Positions 7,850-16,419 of a DNA stretch of 64,000 bases are shown piece by piece. Positions within the stretch are counted from its first letter, which is position 1, and the number at the start of each line of letters is the position of its first letter. Position numbers and translations under genes: made by a program. Source of the stretch: Paenibacillus sp. PastM-3 (GTDB lineage Bacteria; Bacillota; Bacilli; Paenibacillales; Paenibacillaceae); the NCBI RefSeq assembly GCF_029893965.1, contig NZ_JARXXP010000012.1, positions 1 through 64,000 of the forward strand, written 5' to 3'. Below the pieces are notes generated by a model. That model did not search any database. It was not told the origin of the DNA and saw only the letters and a program-made list of their open reading frames with translations.

Positions 7850-9668
7850 TTTGCCGTTTCTTCTGACTTTATGGGAAGGGGAAGGTGCATCCGTCAAACG
7901 GATTCCCCTGGATAATCTTATGCTGCAGCCGGCAGACATTAGCCCTGTTCGGGTTACCGAAAATCTGCAGCTAAGTGTGGAGCTGACGAATGGCCGGGAA
8001 GATGATGAAGTTATTCTCCTGTGGGATCAATTAGTCGAACGAAATGAATCTGCGGCGGAACAACCGGTTATTTTGTCCAGGGAGCATAACAGGCATCTGT
8101 TGAACCGCAGTACTGAGGAATATCCTTGGCGTTGCGGATTATATCAGTACCGGGTTATCCATCAGGGGCTTACGTATTATGGAACCTTCGAGGTCCGGCC
8201 CAGAAACGTTGATGAAGCACAGCTGATCTCGATGCATGATACGTTGAACCAGACACTGGAAGGCCTGATCCAGGACTATCTTAAGATGAAACGGGCTGTT
8301 GCAGATACAGAAGTGCTGAAGCAATATGCGTCATGGAGATATTTTACCTGGTATGAGGGGGTCGAGAAGCAGCTGCTTCAGGCTCTGAAGGTAATTGAAC
8401 TGAATCATGAAGCGGAACTGAAACAAATCTATCTGGTCGAGTCGGCCCAGCGCAGGCAAACGTTAAAGAGTGTACGCTGGGGCGCGGCAGGTCATGGAGC
8501 AAAATATGAGGGCGTTAAGACCTTAAACCGGCGTATGGAGCTGCATGCAGATTCGGAATCTAACCGTCTGATTAAATACTGGGTGCGGTCGATCCTGGCT
8601 ACGATGGGACAAGTCATCACTGCGCTGCATGCAGACTACCATCTCCTTTCCTTACAGCATGACCGGCTGGAGAATATCATTGAGCAGGAGGAAAGAAGCC
8701 TCCAGGAGCTGAGACAGCGTAAAGTGGTAGCGAGGAATCATCTGGATCAAACCGCTAATACGCTTTACGGAAAAAAACAGAATCTGGCCCTACTAGCCAA
8801 GCAGCTGAGTGAACTGCAAAAGTTTGAAGAGAAGTGCAAGTATAATTACAGTACATTACGAAAAACGGTTCTATCGGTATTTTGGCGGGGAATCCAGGAT
8901 CAGGCACCCCGCCGGCTGCTGCTGGGCCATCATCATGCTTATGGTGTTATTTATGAAATCTGGAAGGGTTCCGCTTCATGGAATAAGTCAGAAGGGCGTC
9001 AGGGCAAAGAGTTGCTCGTTCCTGTTGTTAAACCTACATCCCTGCTTTACGAATATTATGTGCTTTTTAAGACGATCGAAAGCTTTGGTTATCTTGGATA
9101 TGAGCCTTATCATGATACGATCACTGAGCAGTTACAGCAAAATTATTATATGGGCGGCCTGCAGGAGGGGACAGCAGTGAGGCTGAAAAAGGGCAGCAGT
9201 CTCATCGTCATTACGTATGACCAGCAGGTAGAAGATGTTGACCAGATGGCCTTAACGAAACAGACCCATTTCTTTAGTTCGGATACCAGACGCAAACCGG
9301 ATATCCGTATTGATTTATTTGCAGATCATTCAGCAACCAATGAAACACGTTTTGTGTCTTCTATGATCCTGGAGGTAAAGTACCGTCCTGTCCGGAATAT
9401 TTATGCAGATCAGAGTTATACCGATACTATGCTGCAGATGTCGGGATACTTTATGTTCAGATATGTAAGCATGGAGCAGGGCAGAAAAAGATACGAACGG
9501 ACCCCTGTGCATAATGTCCTTTGTATCTATCCTGGAGATGAGCAGCATGAGCCGCTGATGGAAACTGGCTGCGGAACGTTTCTGCAGCTATATCCGGGAG
9601 AGCATAGCAATACGGTTGGATTGGATTTGTTAGTTTATACTTTCCGGAACTGGATAACTGCAAAATGA
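7833..9668 (+). CDS. DUF2357 / McrC-like protein with PD-(D/E)XK nuclease domain
   Basis: A 611-residue partner of the McrB-like NTPase. The N-terminal part is beta-rich. A long helical middle follows (about residues 130-340) with a coiled coil around 270-335. The C-terminus holds a nuclease core: KPDIRIDLF (about 486), ILEVKYRPV giving E-x-K (about 511), then a helix with Q-M-S-G-Y. This order fits the DUF2357 group of McrC homologues such as the second subunit of LlaJI-type systems. Two start codons (7833, 7839) both lie within the previous gene. It is the last gene of the operon; a terminator follows at once. I infer an NTP-driven nuclease used in defence. Confidence 0.83.
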   Translation: MVMPTDLPFLLTLWEGEGASVKRIPLDNLMLQPADISPVRVTENLQLSVELTNGREDDEVILLWDQLVERNESAAEQPVILSREHNRHLLNRSTEEYPWRCGLYQYRVIHQGLTYYGTFEVRPRNVDEAQLISMHDTLNQTLEGLIQDYLKMKRAVADTEVLKQYASWRYFTWYEGVEKQLLQALKVIELNHEAELKQIYLVESAQRRQTLKSVRWGAAGHGAKYEGVKTLNRRMELHADSESNRLIKYWVRSILATMGQVITALHADYHLLSLQHDRLENIIEQEERSLQELRQRKVVARNHLDQTANTLYGKKQNLALLAKQLSELQKFEEKCKYNYSTLRKTVLSVFWRGIQDQAPRRLLLGHHHAYGVIYEIWKGSASWNKSEGRQGKELLVPVVKPTSLLYEYYVLFKTIESFGYLGYEPYHDTITEQLQQNYYMGGLQEGTAVRLKKGSSLIVITYDQQVEDVDQMALTKQTHFFSSDTRRKPDIRIDLFADHSATNETRFVSSMILEVKYRPVRNIYADQSYTDTMLQMSGYFMFRYVSMEQGRKRYERTPVHNVLCIYPGDEQHEPLMETGCGTFLQLYPGEHSNTVGLDLLVYTFRNWITAK

Positions 9669-9670
9669 GA

Positions 9671-9716
9671 AAAAAACGATCTGGACACTTATTGGGTGCT
9701 TAGATCGTTTTTTGTT
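9671..9716 (+). terminator. Terminator of the defence operon
   Basis: AAAAAACGATCT (9671-9682) pairs with AGATCGTTTTTT (9702-9713), followed by GTTTTT. It starts 3 bases after the stop of the DUF2357 gene. Confidence 0.9.
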
Positions 9717-9718
9717 TT

Positions 9719-9835
9719 TACGATGATTTGGCCTTCCGGGCTTAACTCAAAATATTCTGCGGATTTCTCCAGTGCTGCTCTAATGTCACTTCCAGAGACC
9801 CGCAGCACCTTCAGCGTGTTGGGATAGCATTGAGT
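9719..9835 (-). pseudogene. Remnant of a 2',3'-cyclic-nucleotide phosphodiesterase/5'-nucleotidase
   Basis: The minus strand reads CYPNTLKVLRVSGSDIRAAL and then EKSAEYFELSPEGQ. This is a conserved stretch at the start of the 5'-nucleotidase C-terminal domain of CpdB/YfkN-type enzymes. About 39 codons remain with neither start nor the rest of the protein. It sits at the boundary between the defence block and the helicase gene, so it may mark the locus broken when the block arrived. Confidence 0.6.
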
Positions 9836-9882
9836 ATTTCTCTAACCGGGTCCGTGCGAAGCTGGTTAAGGGATAATGCAGC

Positions 9883-9916
9883 AAGCCCGGCGCTAATCCG
9901 CCGGGCTTGTCTTTTT
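9883..9916 (+). terminator. GC-rich hairpin with T tract
   Basis: AAGCCCGGC and GCCGGGCTT form a 9-bp stem. The T tract (TCTTTTTTT) lies on the plus strand, so it would stop rightward transcripts entering the helicase gene. The stem overlaps the last codons of that gene. Confidence 0.6.
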
Positions 9917-11932
9917 TTGCACATTGCGCGTGATTCCCTTCGCCTTCACAAACCGCTCCAGCACCCGGAAATCCTCGGTCACTGTCTTGAACGGCAAAGC
10001 CTCAAGTACTTTGGAACGGTAGTCCTTCCGGGCGGCAGCGGACAGGCGGGAGTCAATGATGCTGAGCACACCCAGATCGGTTTCACTGCGGATCAGCCGT
10101 CCCGTACCCTGTCTCAGGCGGAGCAGCATGTCCGGTACGAAGACCTCTTTTAAAGCGTTACCGGCCATGGATGCCTTGTATTCGTATACGGGATCGGCCG
10201 GAACTGGGAAGGGCAGGCGGAACACGATCACCTGCGACAGGTCGGAGCCCTCGATATTGATCCCTTCCCAGAAGACGCCGGTGCTGAGCAGAACACCTTT
10301 GCTGGCCCGGAACTCGGCGATTACGCCATCCTGGGAGGAGCCTTCCTTCTGCATATGCAGCGCCCAGTTCAGCTTCTCCGACCGCAGCTTCTCATGCACG
10401 TACTTCATATCCTCTTTGGCCGAAAACAGCACCAGTGTCCGCCCTTCCGTTACATTGCATAGCCGGAGCATTTCCTTGTAAGCTGCTTCCAGATAATCCT
10501 TGCGGTTCTCGTGGTTGTAGTAGGGAACACTGCCCGAAATGTACATCATCGTGTGGCTGTCGTAATCAAAAGGGGAGGGCTGGCGCTCCATATAATCTCC
10601 ACGGTAGCCAAGGGATTGGGTCAGATAAGCGTATTGCTCCTCCAGCGTATCGCCGCCCTGGCACATGGTTGCAGAGGTCAGGATTACGGAGGTTTTAGCA
10701 TTAAATAAGGTGTGTTTGAGGAACTGGCTGATGTTTTTGGGGCAGATGCTGACTGTGGCTTCCCGCTTGTTTTTGCTTGCCCAGATCAGGTAGTTATCCT
10801 CCGCGCCGGACAGGACATCCAAAAGAGCAATGAGCCCGTTCACCGCTTCAAAAGCATTATCAATCTCCCGCTCATGCCGTGACGTTAACACCGAAAGGCT
10901 TAGACTGAATTCCTTCAGCACCTGCACTGCCCGGCTAAACGGAACCCCTTGGATCTGAGATACTTTTACCCGGTCCGTATCCTGTTTGGCGGTACGCAGC
11001 AAATCCGTTTCAACCTGCTTGAAAATGCTGCTCAGGCAGCCTTTGATAACTTTCACTTGCGTCATCAGGCTCTTATCCCTGGATTGCTTAAAAAGAATCT
11101 GCAGCGTATCATCCAGCACACGGCCGGCTCCCCGGAAGGTGAATTCGAGTGTCATGGCATCCCGGACCTTGGCCTCCAGATTATGCGCCTCGTCGATGAT
11201 GATCAGGGCCGGCCGTTCGGTGATGAGCCCTTTTGTGCCTTCCTTTTTCTTGATCAGATCGCGGATCAGCAGGTCCTGGTTAACGATGATGAAGTCCATA
11301 TCGCCGGCTCTGGCGTTAATTTTGGCTCTCATCTCATAGAAGGTGCATGTGCTTTTGTAGCGGCATTGTTCAAATTTACAGTCATTCACGCATACTTCAG
11401 ACCATACAGCATCGCTGATGCCGCCCTGAATATCTGCCCGTTCATCTATTTCATAGTTTAGAATCTGCTCTACCAGCTTCGGCAGAGGGGAGTTTGCATC
11501 TTCAGGCTTGTTCAAGCCCCCGGCCCTGTAGCGGCAGGCGTATTGGCCCATGCCTTTGCCGACTACGGAACGCACCGTGGTAAATCCGAGCCGGCTCCCG
11601 ATCACCCGCAGATCCTTATGAATCTGTTCGGAGAGCTGAATGGAGGAGGTGGCGATAATGACCGGCTGCTGCGAGATATGGTTAATCAGCAGACCGGGTA
11701 TAAGGTAGGCAAAAGATTTACCGATGCCAACCCCGGCCTCGATCATCGCATTGCGTCCGCCCATATAAGCCTCCGCGATATCCAGCGACATATCCTGCTG
11801 CCCGGTCCGTTCCCTCAGGCCGATTCTGGGAAAACGGTCATACATCCGGAAAATGGCATTGACCAGAGCGGGTTCGATGTCCTTCTTCTGCTCCCGTTTC
11901 TGTAATTTATAAAGATCACTTAACCAGCTGAT
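9893..11932 (-). CDS. dinG: DinG-family (XPD-like) ATP-dependent DNA helicase
   Basis: Superfamily 2 helicase. Walker A is EAGVGIGKS, the DEAH box is IIDEAHNLE, and four cysteines between them (C in GQYACRY, VCVNDCKFEQC, STC) fit the iron-sulfur cluster of XPD/DinG enzymes. Motifs V-VI are seen as QVIVFRLPFPVP and RLRQGTGRLIR. It lacks the N-terminal exonuclease domain of B. subtilis DinG. The first in-frame ATG is at 11845, but about 29 conserved-looking codons (WLSDLYKLQKREQKKDIEP) precede it. An in-frame TGA lies above them and AAGGGG sits before ATT 11938 and ATC 11932. I take the rare ATC as the start; the ATG is the alternative. Confidence 0.85.
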   Translation of the reverse strand: MSWLSDLYKLQKREQKKDIEPALVNAIFRMYDRFPRIGLRERTGQQDMSLDIAEAYMGGRNAMIEAGVGIGKSFAYLIPGLLINHISQQPVIIATSSIQLSEQIHKDLRVIGSRLGFTTVRSVVGKGMGQYACRYRAGGLNKPEDANSPLPKLVEQILNYEIDERADIQGGISDAVWSEVCVNDCKFEQCRYKSTCTFYEMRAKINARAGDMDFIIVNQDLLIRDLIKKKEGTKGLITERPALIIIDEAHNLEAKVRDAMTLEFTFRGAGRVLDDTLQILFKQSRDKSLMTQVKVIKGCLSSIFKQVETDLLRTAKQDTDRVKVSQIQGVPFSRAVQVLKEFSLSLSVLTSRHEREIDNAFEAVNGLIALLDVLSGAEDNYLIWASKNKREATVSICPKNISQFLKHTLFNAKTSVILTSATMCQGGDTLEEQYAYLTQSLGYRGDYMERQPSPFDYDSHTMMYISGSVPYYNHENRKDYLEAAYKEMLRLCNVTEGRTLVLFSAKEDMKYVHEKLRSEKLNWALHMQKEGSSQDGVIAEFRASKGVLLSTGVFWEGINIEGSDLSQVIVFRLPFPVPADPVYEYKASMAGNALKEVFVPDMLLRLRQGTGRLIRSETDLGVLSIIDSRLSAAARKDYRSKVLEALPFKTVTEDFRVLERFVKAKGITRNVQKKTSPAD

Positions 11933-12034
11933 GACAATCGCCCCTTCTCTGTTTCAATGCGCCTCTGCCGGCAGCTTGATTATTTGGGTCAAACTGTAAT
12001 TATCTCTGATAGGGGCTTGGGAGTCAAGGCTAAT

Positions 12035-12757
12035 TCAGGAATGAGAAGACCATTTGCCGCCGTTGCTGATGCTGTATCCCCATGAATGTCCTGCATATTC
12101 CGCTGATAGGATACCCTCTGAAAGAACCCACGTTATACCTTCATACTGATCCTGTTTATGATCCAGAAATGGCTTCCAGGTGCTCCCGCCGTCACTAGTA
12201 ATGTATAGCAGAGAATGAGCTTCGTCTTCAGGACGGGCGGGTAAAATTCCTAGCTTCTCTGTAAAAAATAACGGGGGATACACATAGATTTGAGAGGACT
12301 CCAAAATAGACGGAACTTCCAGCCGCTCTTCAGACCAGGTAACCCCGCCATCGGTAGTAATGAACAATCCTACCTTGCCTTCCCACGGTGCATTTGCTGT
12401 GAACCAGCCCTTCTGATCATCCACAAAAGTTAATCCCGATTTGACCCCGCCGGGCAATGTGCTGCCTTCCTGGCTGCTGTCAGCAATCTTGATCCAGGTA
12501 CTGCCGCCATCCGTCGTTTTGAATAGCTCCGTATCCTCGCTGAACATTCCTTTATAGCGGTAGACAGACTTCCATCCGATCGCAGTGCTGATAAAAACGG
12601 TATCTTCCCTCACTGTTCCTTCTGAAGCATCAGACGCGGGGATATTGGTACTTCCTTCGGACACTTGGGGAGCTGCTGTATGCCTCTCTGGTGACGGTCC
12701 TGAGCATCCTGAGAAAACGAACACTATGGCTAATAACGCTGAAATGAGTTTTTTCAA
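12035..12757 (-). CDS. Lipoprotein with BNR/YCF48-like repeats
   Basis: A 240-residue exported lipoprotein with signal peptide and lipobox FSGC near residue 18. It carries three Asp-box type repeats (KTTDGGSTWIKI, ITTDGGVTWSEE, ITSDGGSTWKPF), each S/T-x-D-G-G-x-T-W, which form blades of a beta-propeller. Such propellers bind ligands or proteins; the role here is unknown. TTG start with AAAGGGG at good spacing. It stands alone. Confidence 0.8.
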   Translation of the reverse strand: MKKLISALLAIVFVFSGCSGPSPERHTAAPQVSEGSTNIPASDASEGTVREDTVFISTAIGWKSVYRYKGMFSEDTELFKTTDGGSTWIKIADSSQEGSTLPGGVKSGLTFVDDQKGWFTANAPWEGKVGLFITTDGGVTWSEERLEVPSILESSQIYVYPPLFFTEKLGILPARPEDEAHSLLYITSDGGSTWKPFLDHKQDQYEGITWVLSEGILSAEYAGHSWGYSISNGGKWSSHS

Positions 12758-13029
12758 GTGATAGCCCCTTTGTATAAGAATTGAGAATAACCATATTCCA
12801 TGTTAACCCTTTTATTGTAGAGCTGTATTCGTCAAAATAAATTACCGCAGGAAACCACTTTGGTAAAGTGGCTTCCTGTGCCCGCCAGTTGAAATGGTCC
12901 CTCCAATACGCTATAAGATTCCTCCATCCTACCAGTTGTATTTTACGAATATAGTAAACTTTATTGCCTTGATATGTATTATTATGGAATAAAAAAAGAA
13001 AAAATCATACCGTAATATATAACCTGGGG

Positions 13030-13433
13030 GGAAGCCGCCTTGATTAAGCATGCAGAGAGAGTGGTTGTCTCCTATCCGATTGCGGAGCCGGTAATGGAGT
13101 TCATCAGGCATAACGAGAATATGACCTTTAAGGTAACCGATGCATCCAGCGGCTGGAGTGGTTTGAAGGCTCGGTACTGACTGGTAATGAAGAAAATATC
13201 GGGTTGATCGCGTATGCGCTGGGCGAGACTTTGTGTACTGGGCCAATAAATACAAGGATACCCCGCTGAAAATTAACACGGTGCATCCCGGACTGGTAAA
13301 AACTCGGATGGGCGGGGACAAGGCCGAGCTGACGCCGGAGGATGGCGCCAAGACAGCCTTCCGTTACGCCACTCTGCCGGCGGATGGGCCAACCGGAGGT
13401 TTCTTCTATATGGAAGACCGGCTGCCCTGGTAA
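13030..13433 (+). pseudogene. Degraded coding remnants, including the C-terminus of a short-chain dehydrogenase
   Basis: From about 13225 the frame reads FVYWANKYKDTPLKINTVHP, GLVKTRMGGDKAELTPEDGA and ends GFFYMEDRLPW. This is the last third of an SDR oxidoreductase (V-H-P-G-x-V-x-T). Upstream (13039-13225) lie coding-like pieces in two frames (HAERVVVSYPIAEPVMEF; WFEGSVLTGNEENIGLIAYA) from a gene I cannot name. Catalytic parts of the SDR are missing. This fills most of the 690-bp gap between the BNR lipoprotein and the exporter. Confidence 0.65.
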
Positions 13434-13448
13434 GCCGGGGGCCGAATA

Positions 13449-14243
13449 TTATTTCATTATAAGCCGGGCAGCTACAATAATCAGGAAGACCGACAGCAGC
13501 CGCAGGAGCAGCTTGGCCGGCAGGCGTTTGGCAAGCCGGGCGCCGAGCTGGCCGCCGATAATGGCGCCGGGAGCCAGGCACAGCACCATGATCCACTCGA
13601 TATTGTGCAGATAGGCATGTGTAGAGGTGCTGACGATTGCCGACAGAAAGATCTGCAGCATTGAGGTGGCGACGGCAATATGCGTGGAGAAGCCGAGCAG
13701 CAGCGTCATTGTCGGCACCATAAGGCTGCCGCCGCCTACACCAAACAGGCTGGCCAGGAACCCGACAAAAAAGCTGATTGTAACGCCGGTAGGCATATGA
13801 TAAGCATATTCAAACCGGCTGCCCCCGGCATCCGTAAAGCTCCGCTTGATCGTTGGATGAAACGGCAGGGTCAGGGGCTTTTTGGGCTTGAATAGAAGCA
13901 GCAGCGCAATCAGGATCAGAAAAATGCCGAAGCTGACAAAAAAGGCTCTGCCCTCCACCTGTTCAGAGAACAGTGCCCCGATTACCGAACCCGGAATGGA
14001 GGCGGCTGCGAACCAGAGCGCTGCCTGATAATCGATTCTTTTTTGCCTGGCGTATACGTAAGTGCTGGAAATGGAATTGAACAGCAGCATGGCCATTGAA
14101 GTCCCGGCCAAATGGGCGGTTGGCATATCCGGATACATAAAGGCTAATGCAGGCACGACGATAAATCCGCCGCCAAGCCCGACCAGCGAGCCGGAAATGC
14201 CGGCAGCAAGTCCGAGAAGGAATAGAAGCAGGTAAGTTAGCAC
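13449..14243 (-). CDS. TauE/SafE family sulfite/organosulfonate exporter
   Basis: A 264-residue membrane protein with about eight hydrophobic segments. It shows the two glycine-rich TauE/SafE signatures: GSLVGLGGGFIVVPAL near the N-terminus and ASLFGVGGGSLMVPTM in the second half. The family moves sulfite, sulfonates or related anions out of the cell; the substrate here is unknown. GTG start behind GAAAGGGAA. Single gene, divergent from the two-component pair. Confidence 0.87.
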   Translation of the reverse strand: MLTYLLLFLLGLAAGISGSLVGLGGGFIVVPALAFMYPDMPTAHLAGTSMAMLLFNSISSTYVYARQKRIDYQAALWFAAASIPGSVIGALFSEQVEGRAFFVSFGIFLILIALLLLFKPKKPLTLPFHPTIKRSFTDAGGSRFEYAYHMPTGVTISFFVGFLASLFGVGGGSLMVPTMTLLLGFSTHIAVATSMLQIFLSAIVSTSTHAYLHNIEWIMVLCLAPGAIIGGQLGARLAKRLPAKLLLRLLSVFLIIVAARLIMK

Positions 14244-14460
14244 TTGGCAGTTCCCTTTCTTTTGTGAAGATAATCATTATTATACTTCCCGGATTTCCGC
14301 GAAAGTAATGAATATTCTTTTGTACCCATTTTGACGCGGGAAGAATACTCAGACCGGTAATGCCCGAAAGGGCAGCCCTTTTGTACAGTACGCCGTCTGC
14401 CGGACAAGATATGATAAATAGAGTAAAGTGCTTATAATAGACCGTGGGAGGGTAGCATGT

Positions 14461-15669
14461 GTGAAACGGAAACGGGAGAAGCAAGTGAAGAAGGACGGAA
14501 TGCTGTTAATTAATGAACTATTCGAATCCAGGCTGACGGTTTTGATCTGGGTATCGATTGTATATGTATCGGCGGTCATGATGCAGTTTATCCATGATCC
14601 GCAAATTCTGACCAGCGCGGTGTTTACAGGCGTCTTTACGGTTCATGTGCTGCTGCACTGGAATTTTTACCGGGTTCCGAACAGGCACTTCTGGCTGCAT
14701 TTTGCCGTGCAGGGCATTCTGATCTATCTGTGTGCAATTCTGATGCCCCGGGGTTATCAGGCTGTGCTCATTGGACTGCTTCCGGTACTGGTTGCGCAGA
14801 GTCTGGCCTTTTCGTACCGGATCCGAAATGTTGTGATTGTTGCGGTGGTCTGCCTGATAATCTTTTTTGATGCGGCACTGACTTTAAGCGACACGGAAGA
14901 GGTGCTTTTTATTCTGCCCTTTTTCGCACTGATGCTGATCGTCGTCGTGGCTTACGCGCTGCTGTTCTTCCAGCAGGTGGAGGAGCGGCTGCGGATTCAG
15001 ACCTTTCTGCGTGATCTCTCGGAAGCGCATACGAAGGTCGAGGAGCTTACGCTGGCCAATGAGCGCCAGCGGATGGCCCGTGATCTGCATGATACGCTGG
15101 CCCAGGGCGTGGCCGGGCTGATCATGCAGCTGGAAGCGGCGGATGCGCATCTGTCGCAGGGTCGTACCGAGAAGGCGCAGGAGATTACCAGAATGTCGAT
15201 GACACAAGCCCGCCGGACACTGGCGGAGGCCAGGCTGGCTATTGACAATCTGCGGCTCAGGTCCGCCCCGGAGCTGGATTTCAAGGAAGCGGTGCAGGTG
15301 GAGCTGCAGCATTTCCAGGACGCGACGGGGATCGAAGCGGTTACCCGGCTTAACCTTACAAGACGGTTGTCCAGAATGATTATGGAGCACAGCCTGCATA
15401 TGGTCAAGGAATGTCTGACGAATATTGCCAGGCATGCCCGGGCCGGCAAGGTATGGGTAGAGCTGTCCGATGCAGACGGACGGCTGTTCATGGAAATCCG
15501 TGACAACGGGGTTGGCTTCAGCATGAATACAATCGGCAGGGAGCCGGGCCATTACGGTCTGCTGGGCCTGCAGGAGCGGGTAAGGCTGATCGGCGGAACG
15601 ATGACGGTGGACAGCAGTCCGGCAGGTACACGGATAACCATCGAAGCAGAAGTTACCGGAGGAGAGTAG
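14461..15669 (+). CDS. NarL-type sensor histidine kinase
   Basis: A 402-residue kinase. The first about 160 residues hold about five membrane helices with short loops. A coiled coil then leads to a HisKA_3 dimerisation domain with the phospho-acceptor histidine in RMARDLHDTLAQG, followed by a HATPase domain (HIxRHAR-type N box as NIARHARAG; MEIRDNGVGF; GHYGLLGLQERV). The GTG at 14461 is chosen because GGGAGG lies 9 bases upstream; an in-frame upstream GTG at 14428 has no such site. It is followed 6 bases later by its response regulator. The architecture is like LiaS/VraS/DesK kinases that sense membrane state. Confidence 0.9.
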   Translation: MKRKREKQVKKDGMLLINELFESRLTVLIWVSIVYVSAVMMQFIHDPQILTSAVFTGVFTVHVLLHWNFYRVPNRHFWLHFAVQGILIYLCAILMPRGYQAVLIGLLPVLVAQSLAFSYRIRNVVIVAVVCLIIFFDAALTLSDTEEVLFILPFFALMLIVVVAYALLFFQQVEERLRIQTFLRDLSEAHTKVEELTLANERQRMARDLHDTLAQGVAGLIMQLEAADAHLSQGRTEKAQEITRMSMTQARRTLAEARLAIDNLRLRSAPELDFKEAVQVELQHFQDATGIEAVTRLNLTRRLSRMIMEHSLHMVKECLTNIARHARAGKVWVELSDADGRLFMEIRDNGVGFSMNTIGREPGHYGLLGLQERVRLIGGTMTVDSSPAGTRITIEAEVTGGE

Positions 15670-15675
15670 ACAGCA

Positions 15676-16323
15676 ATGAATCCATATCAAATTCTGATCG
15701 TTGACGATCATTTTGTAGTCCGTCAGGGCCTGAGGCTGATCCTGGAGACCAGCGAGCAGTTTCAGATTGCCGGGGAGGCGGAGAACGGCCAGCAGGCGCT
15801 GAGCCTGGTCGATGAGCTGCAGCCGGATGTGATTCTGATGGATCTGAATATGCCGGTGATGAGCGGGCTGGAAGCGATGCAGATACTGAAAGACCGGAAC
15901 AGCCGGGTGCCGGTTCTCATTCTGACGACTTACAACGAGGATGAGCTAATGGTGAAGGGTCTTGCGTTAGGGGCAAGGGGGTATCTGCTCAAGGATACGA
16001 GCCGGGAAAATCTGTTCCGGGGCATTGAATCCGCCATACGGGGAGAAACACTGCTGTCGGCGGAGATCATGGCCAAAGTGATCGCTGCAGGGGAGCAGGC
16101 CTCAACTCCGGTACCTGGCAAGGGTGAGGGCTCTCTGCTGAGCGACAAGGAGCTTCAGATTCTGAGAAGCGTCGCCCGGGGCTTCAAGAGCAAGGAAATT
16201 GCCTTTGATATGGGAATGGCCGAACGGACGGTAAAAGCGCATCTGACGAGCATTTACAATAAGCTTGGCGTGGATTCCCGGTCACAGGCGGTGGCAACGG
16301 CGCTTGAGCGCGGCATTTTATAG
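15676..16323 (+). CDS. NarL/LuxR-type response regulator
   Basis: A 215-residue DNA-binding response regulator. The receiver has the acidic pair in IVDDH, phospho-aspartate in VILMDLNMPVMSG, and the conserved T and K (LILTTYNEDE; GYLLKD). A LuxR-type helix-turn-helix ends the protein (LSDKELQILRSVARGFKSKE ... AERTVKAHLTSIYNKLGV). Its RBS GGAGGAG overlaps the end of the kinase gene, so the two form one operon. The targets may include the downstream genes, but no site is evident. Confidence 0.92.
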   Translation: MNPYQILIVDDHFVVRQGLRLILETSEQFQIAGEAENGQQALSLVDELQPDVILMDLNMPVMSGLEAMQILKDRNSRVPVLILTTYNEDELMVKGLALGARGYLLKDTSRENLFRGIESAIRGETLLSAEIMAKVIAAGEQASTPVPGKGEGSLLSDKELQILRSVARGFKSKEIAFDMGMAERTVKAHLTSIYNKLGVDSRSQAVATALERGIL

Positions 16324-16419
16324 CCCCGGGTACCTGATTGTTTGTATAGTTTTCCGTTCCTGCGGGTAATAACTAACAGCGCAACTATCCATGAACGGCG
16401 GGAAAGGAGCTGGTTCACC

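Noticed and set aside
14884-15711. Long minus-strand frame opposite the histidine kinase
   Set aside because: Shadow of the clearly coding kinase gene; composition (many H, Q, R) is typical of antisense frames.
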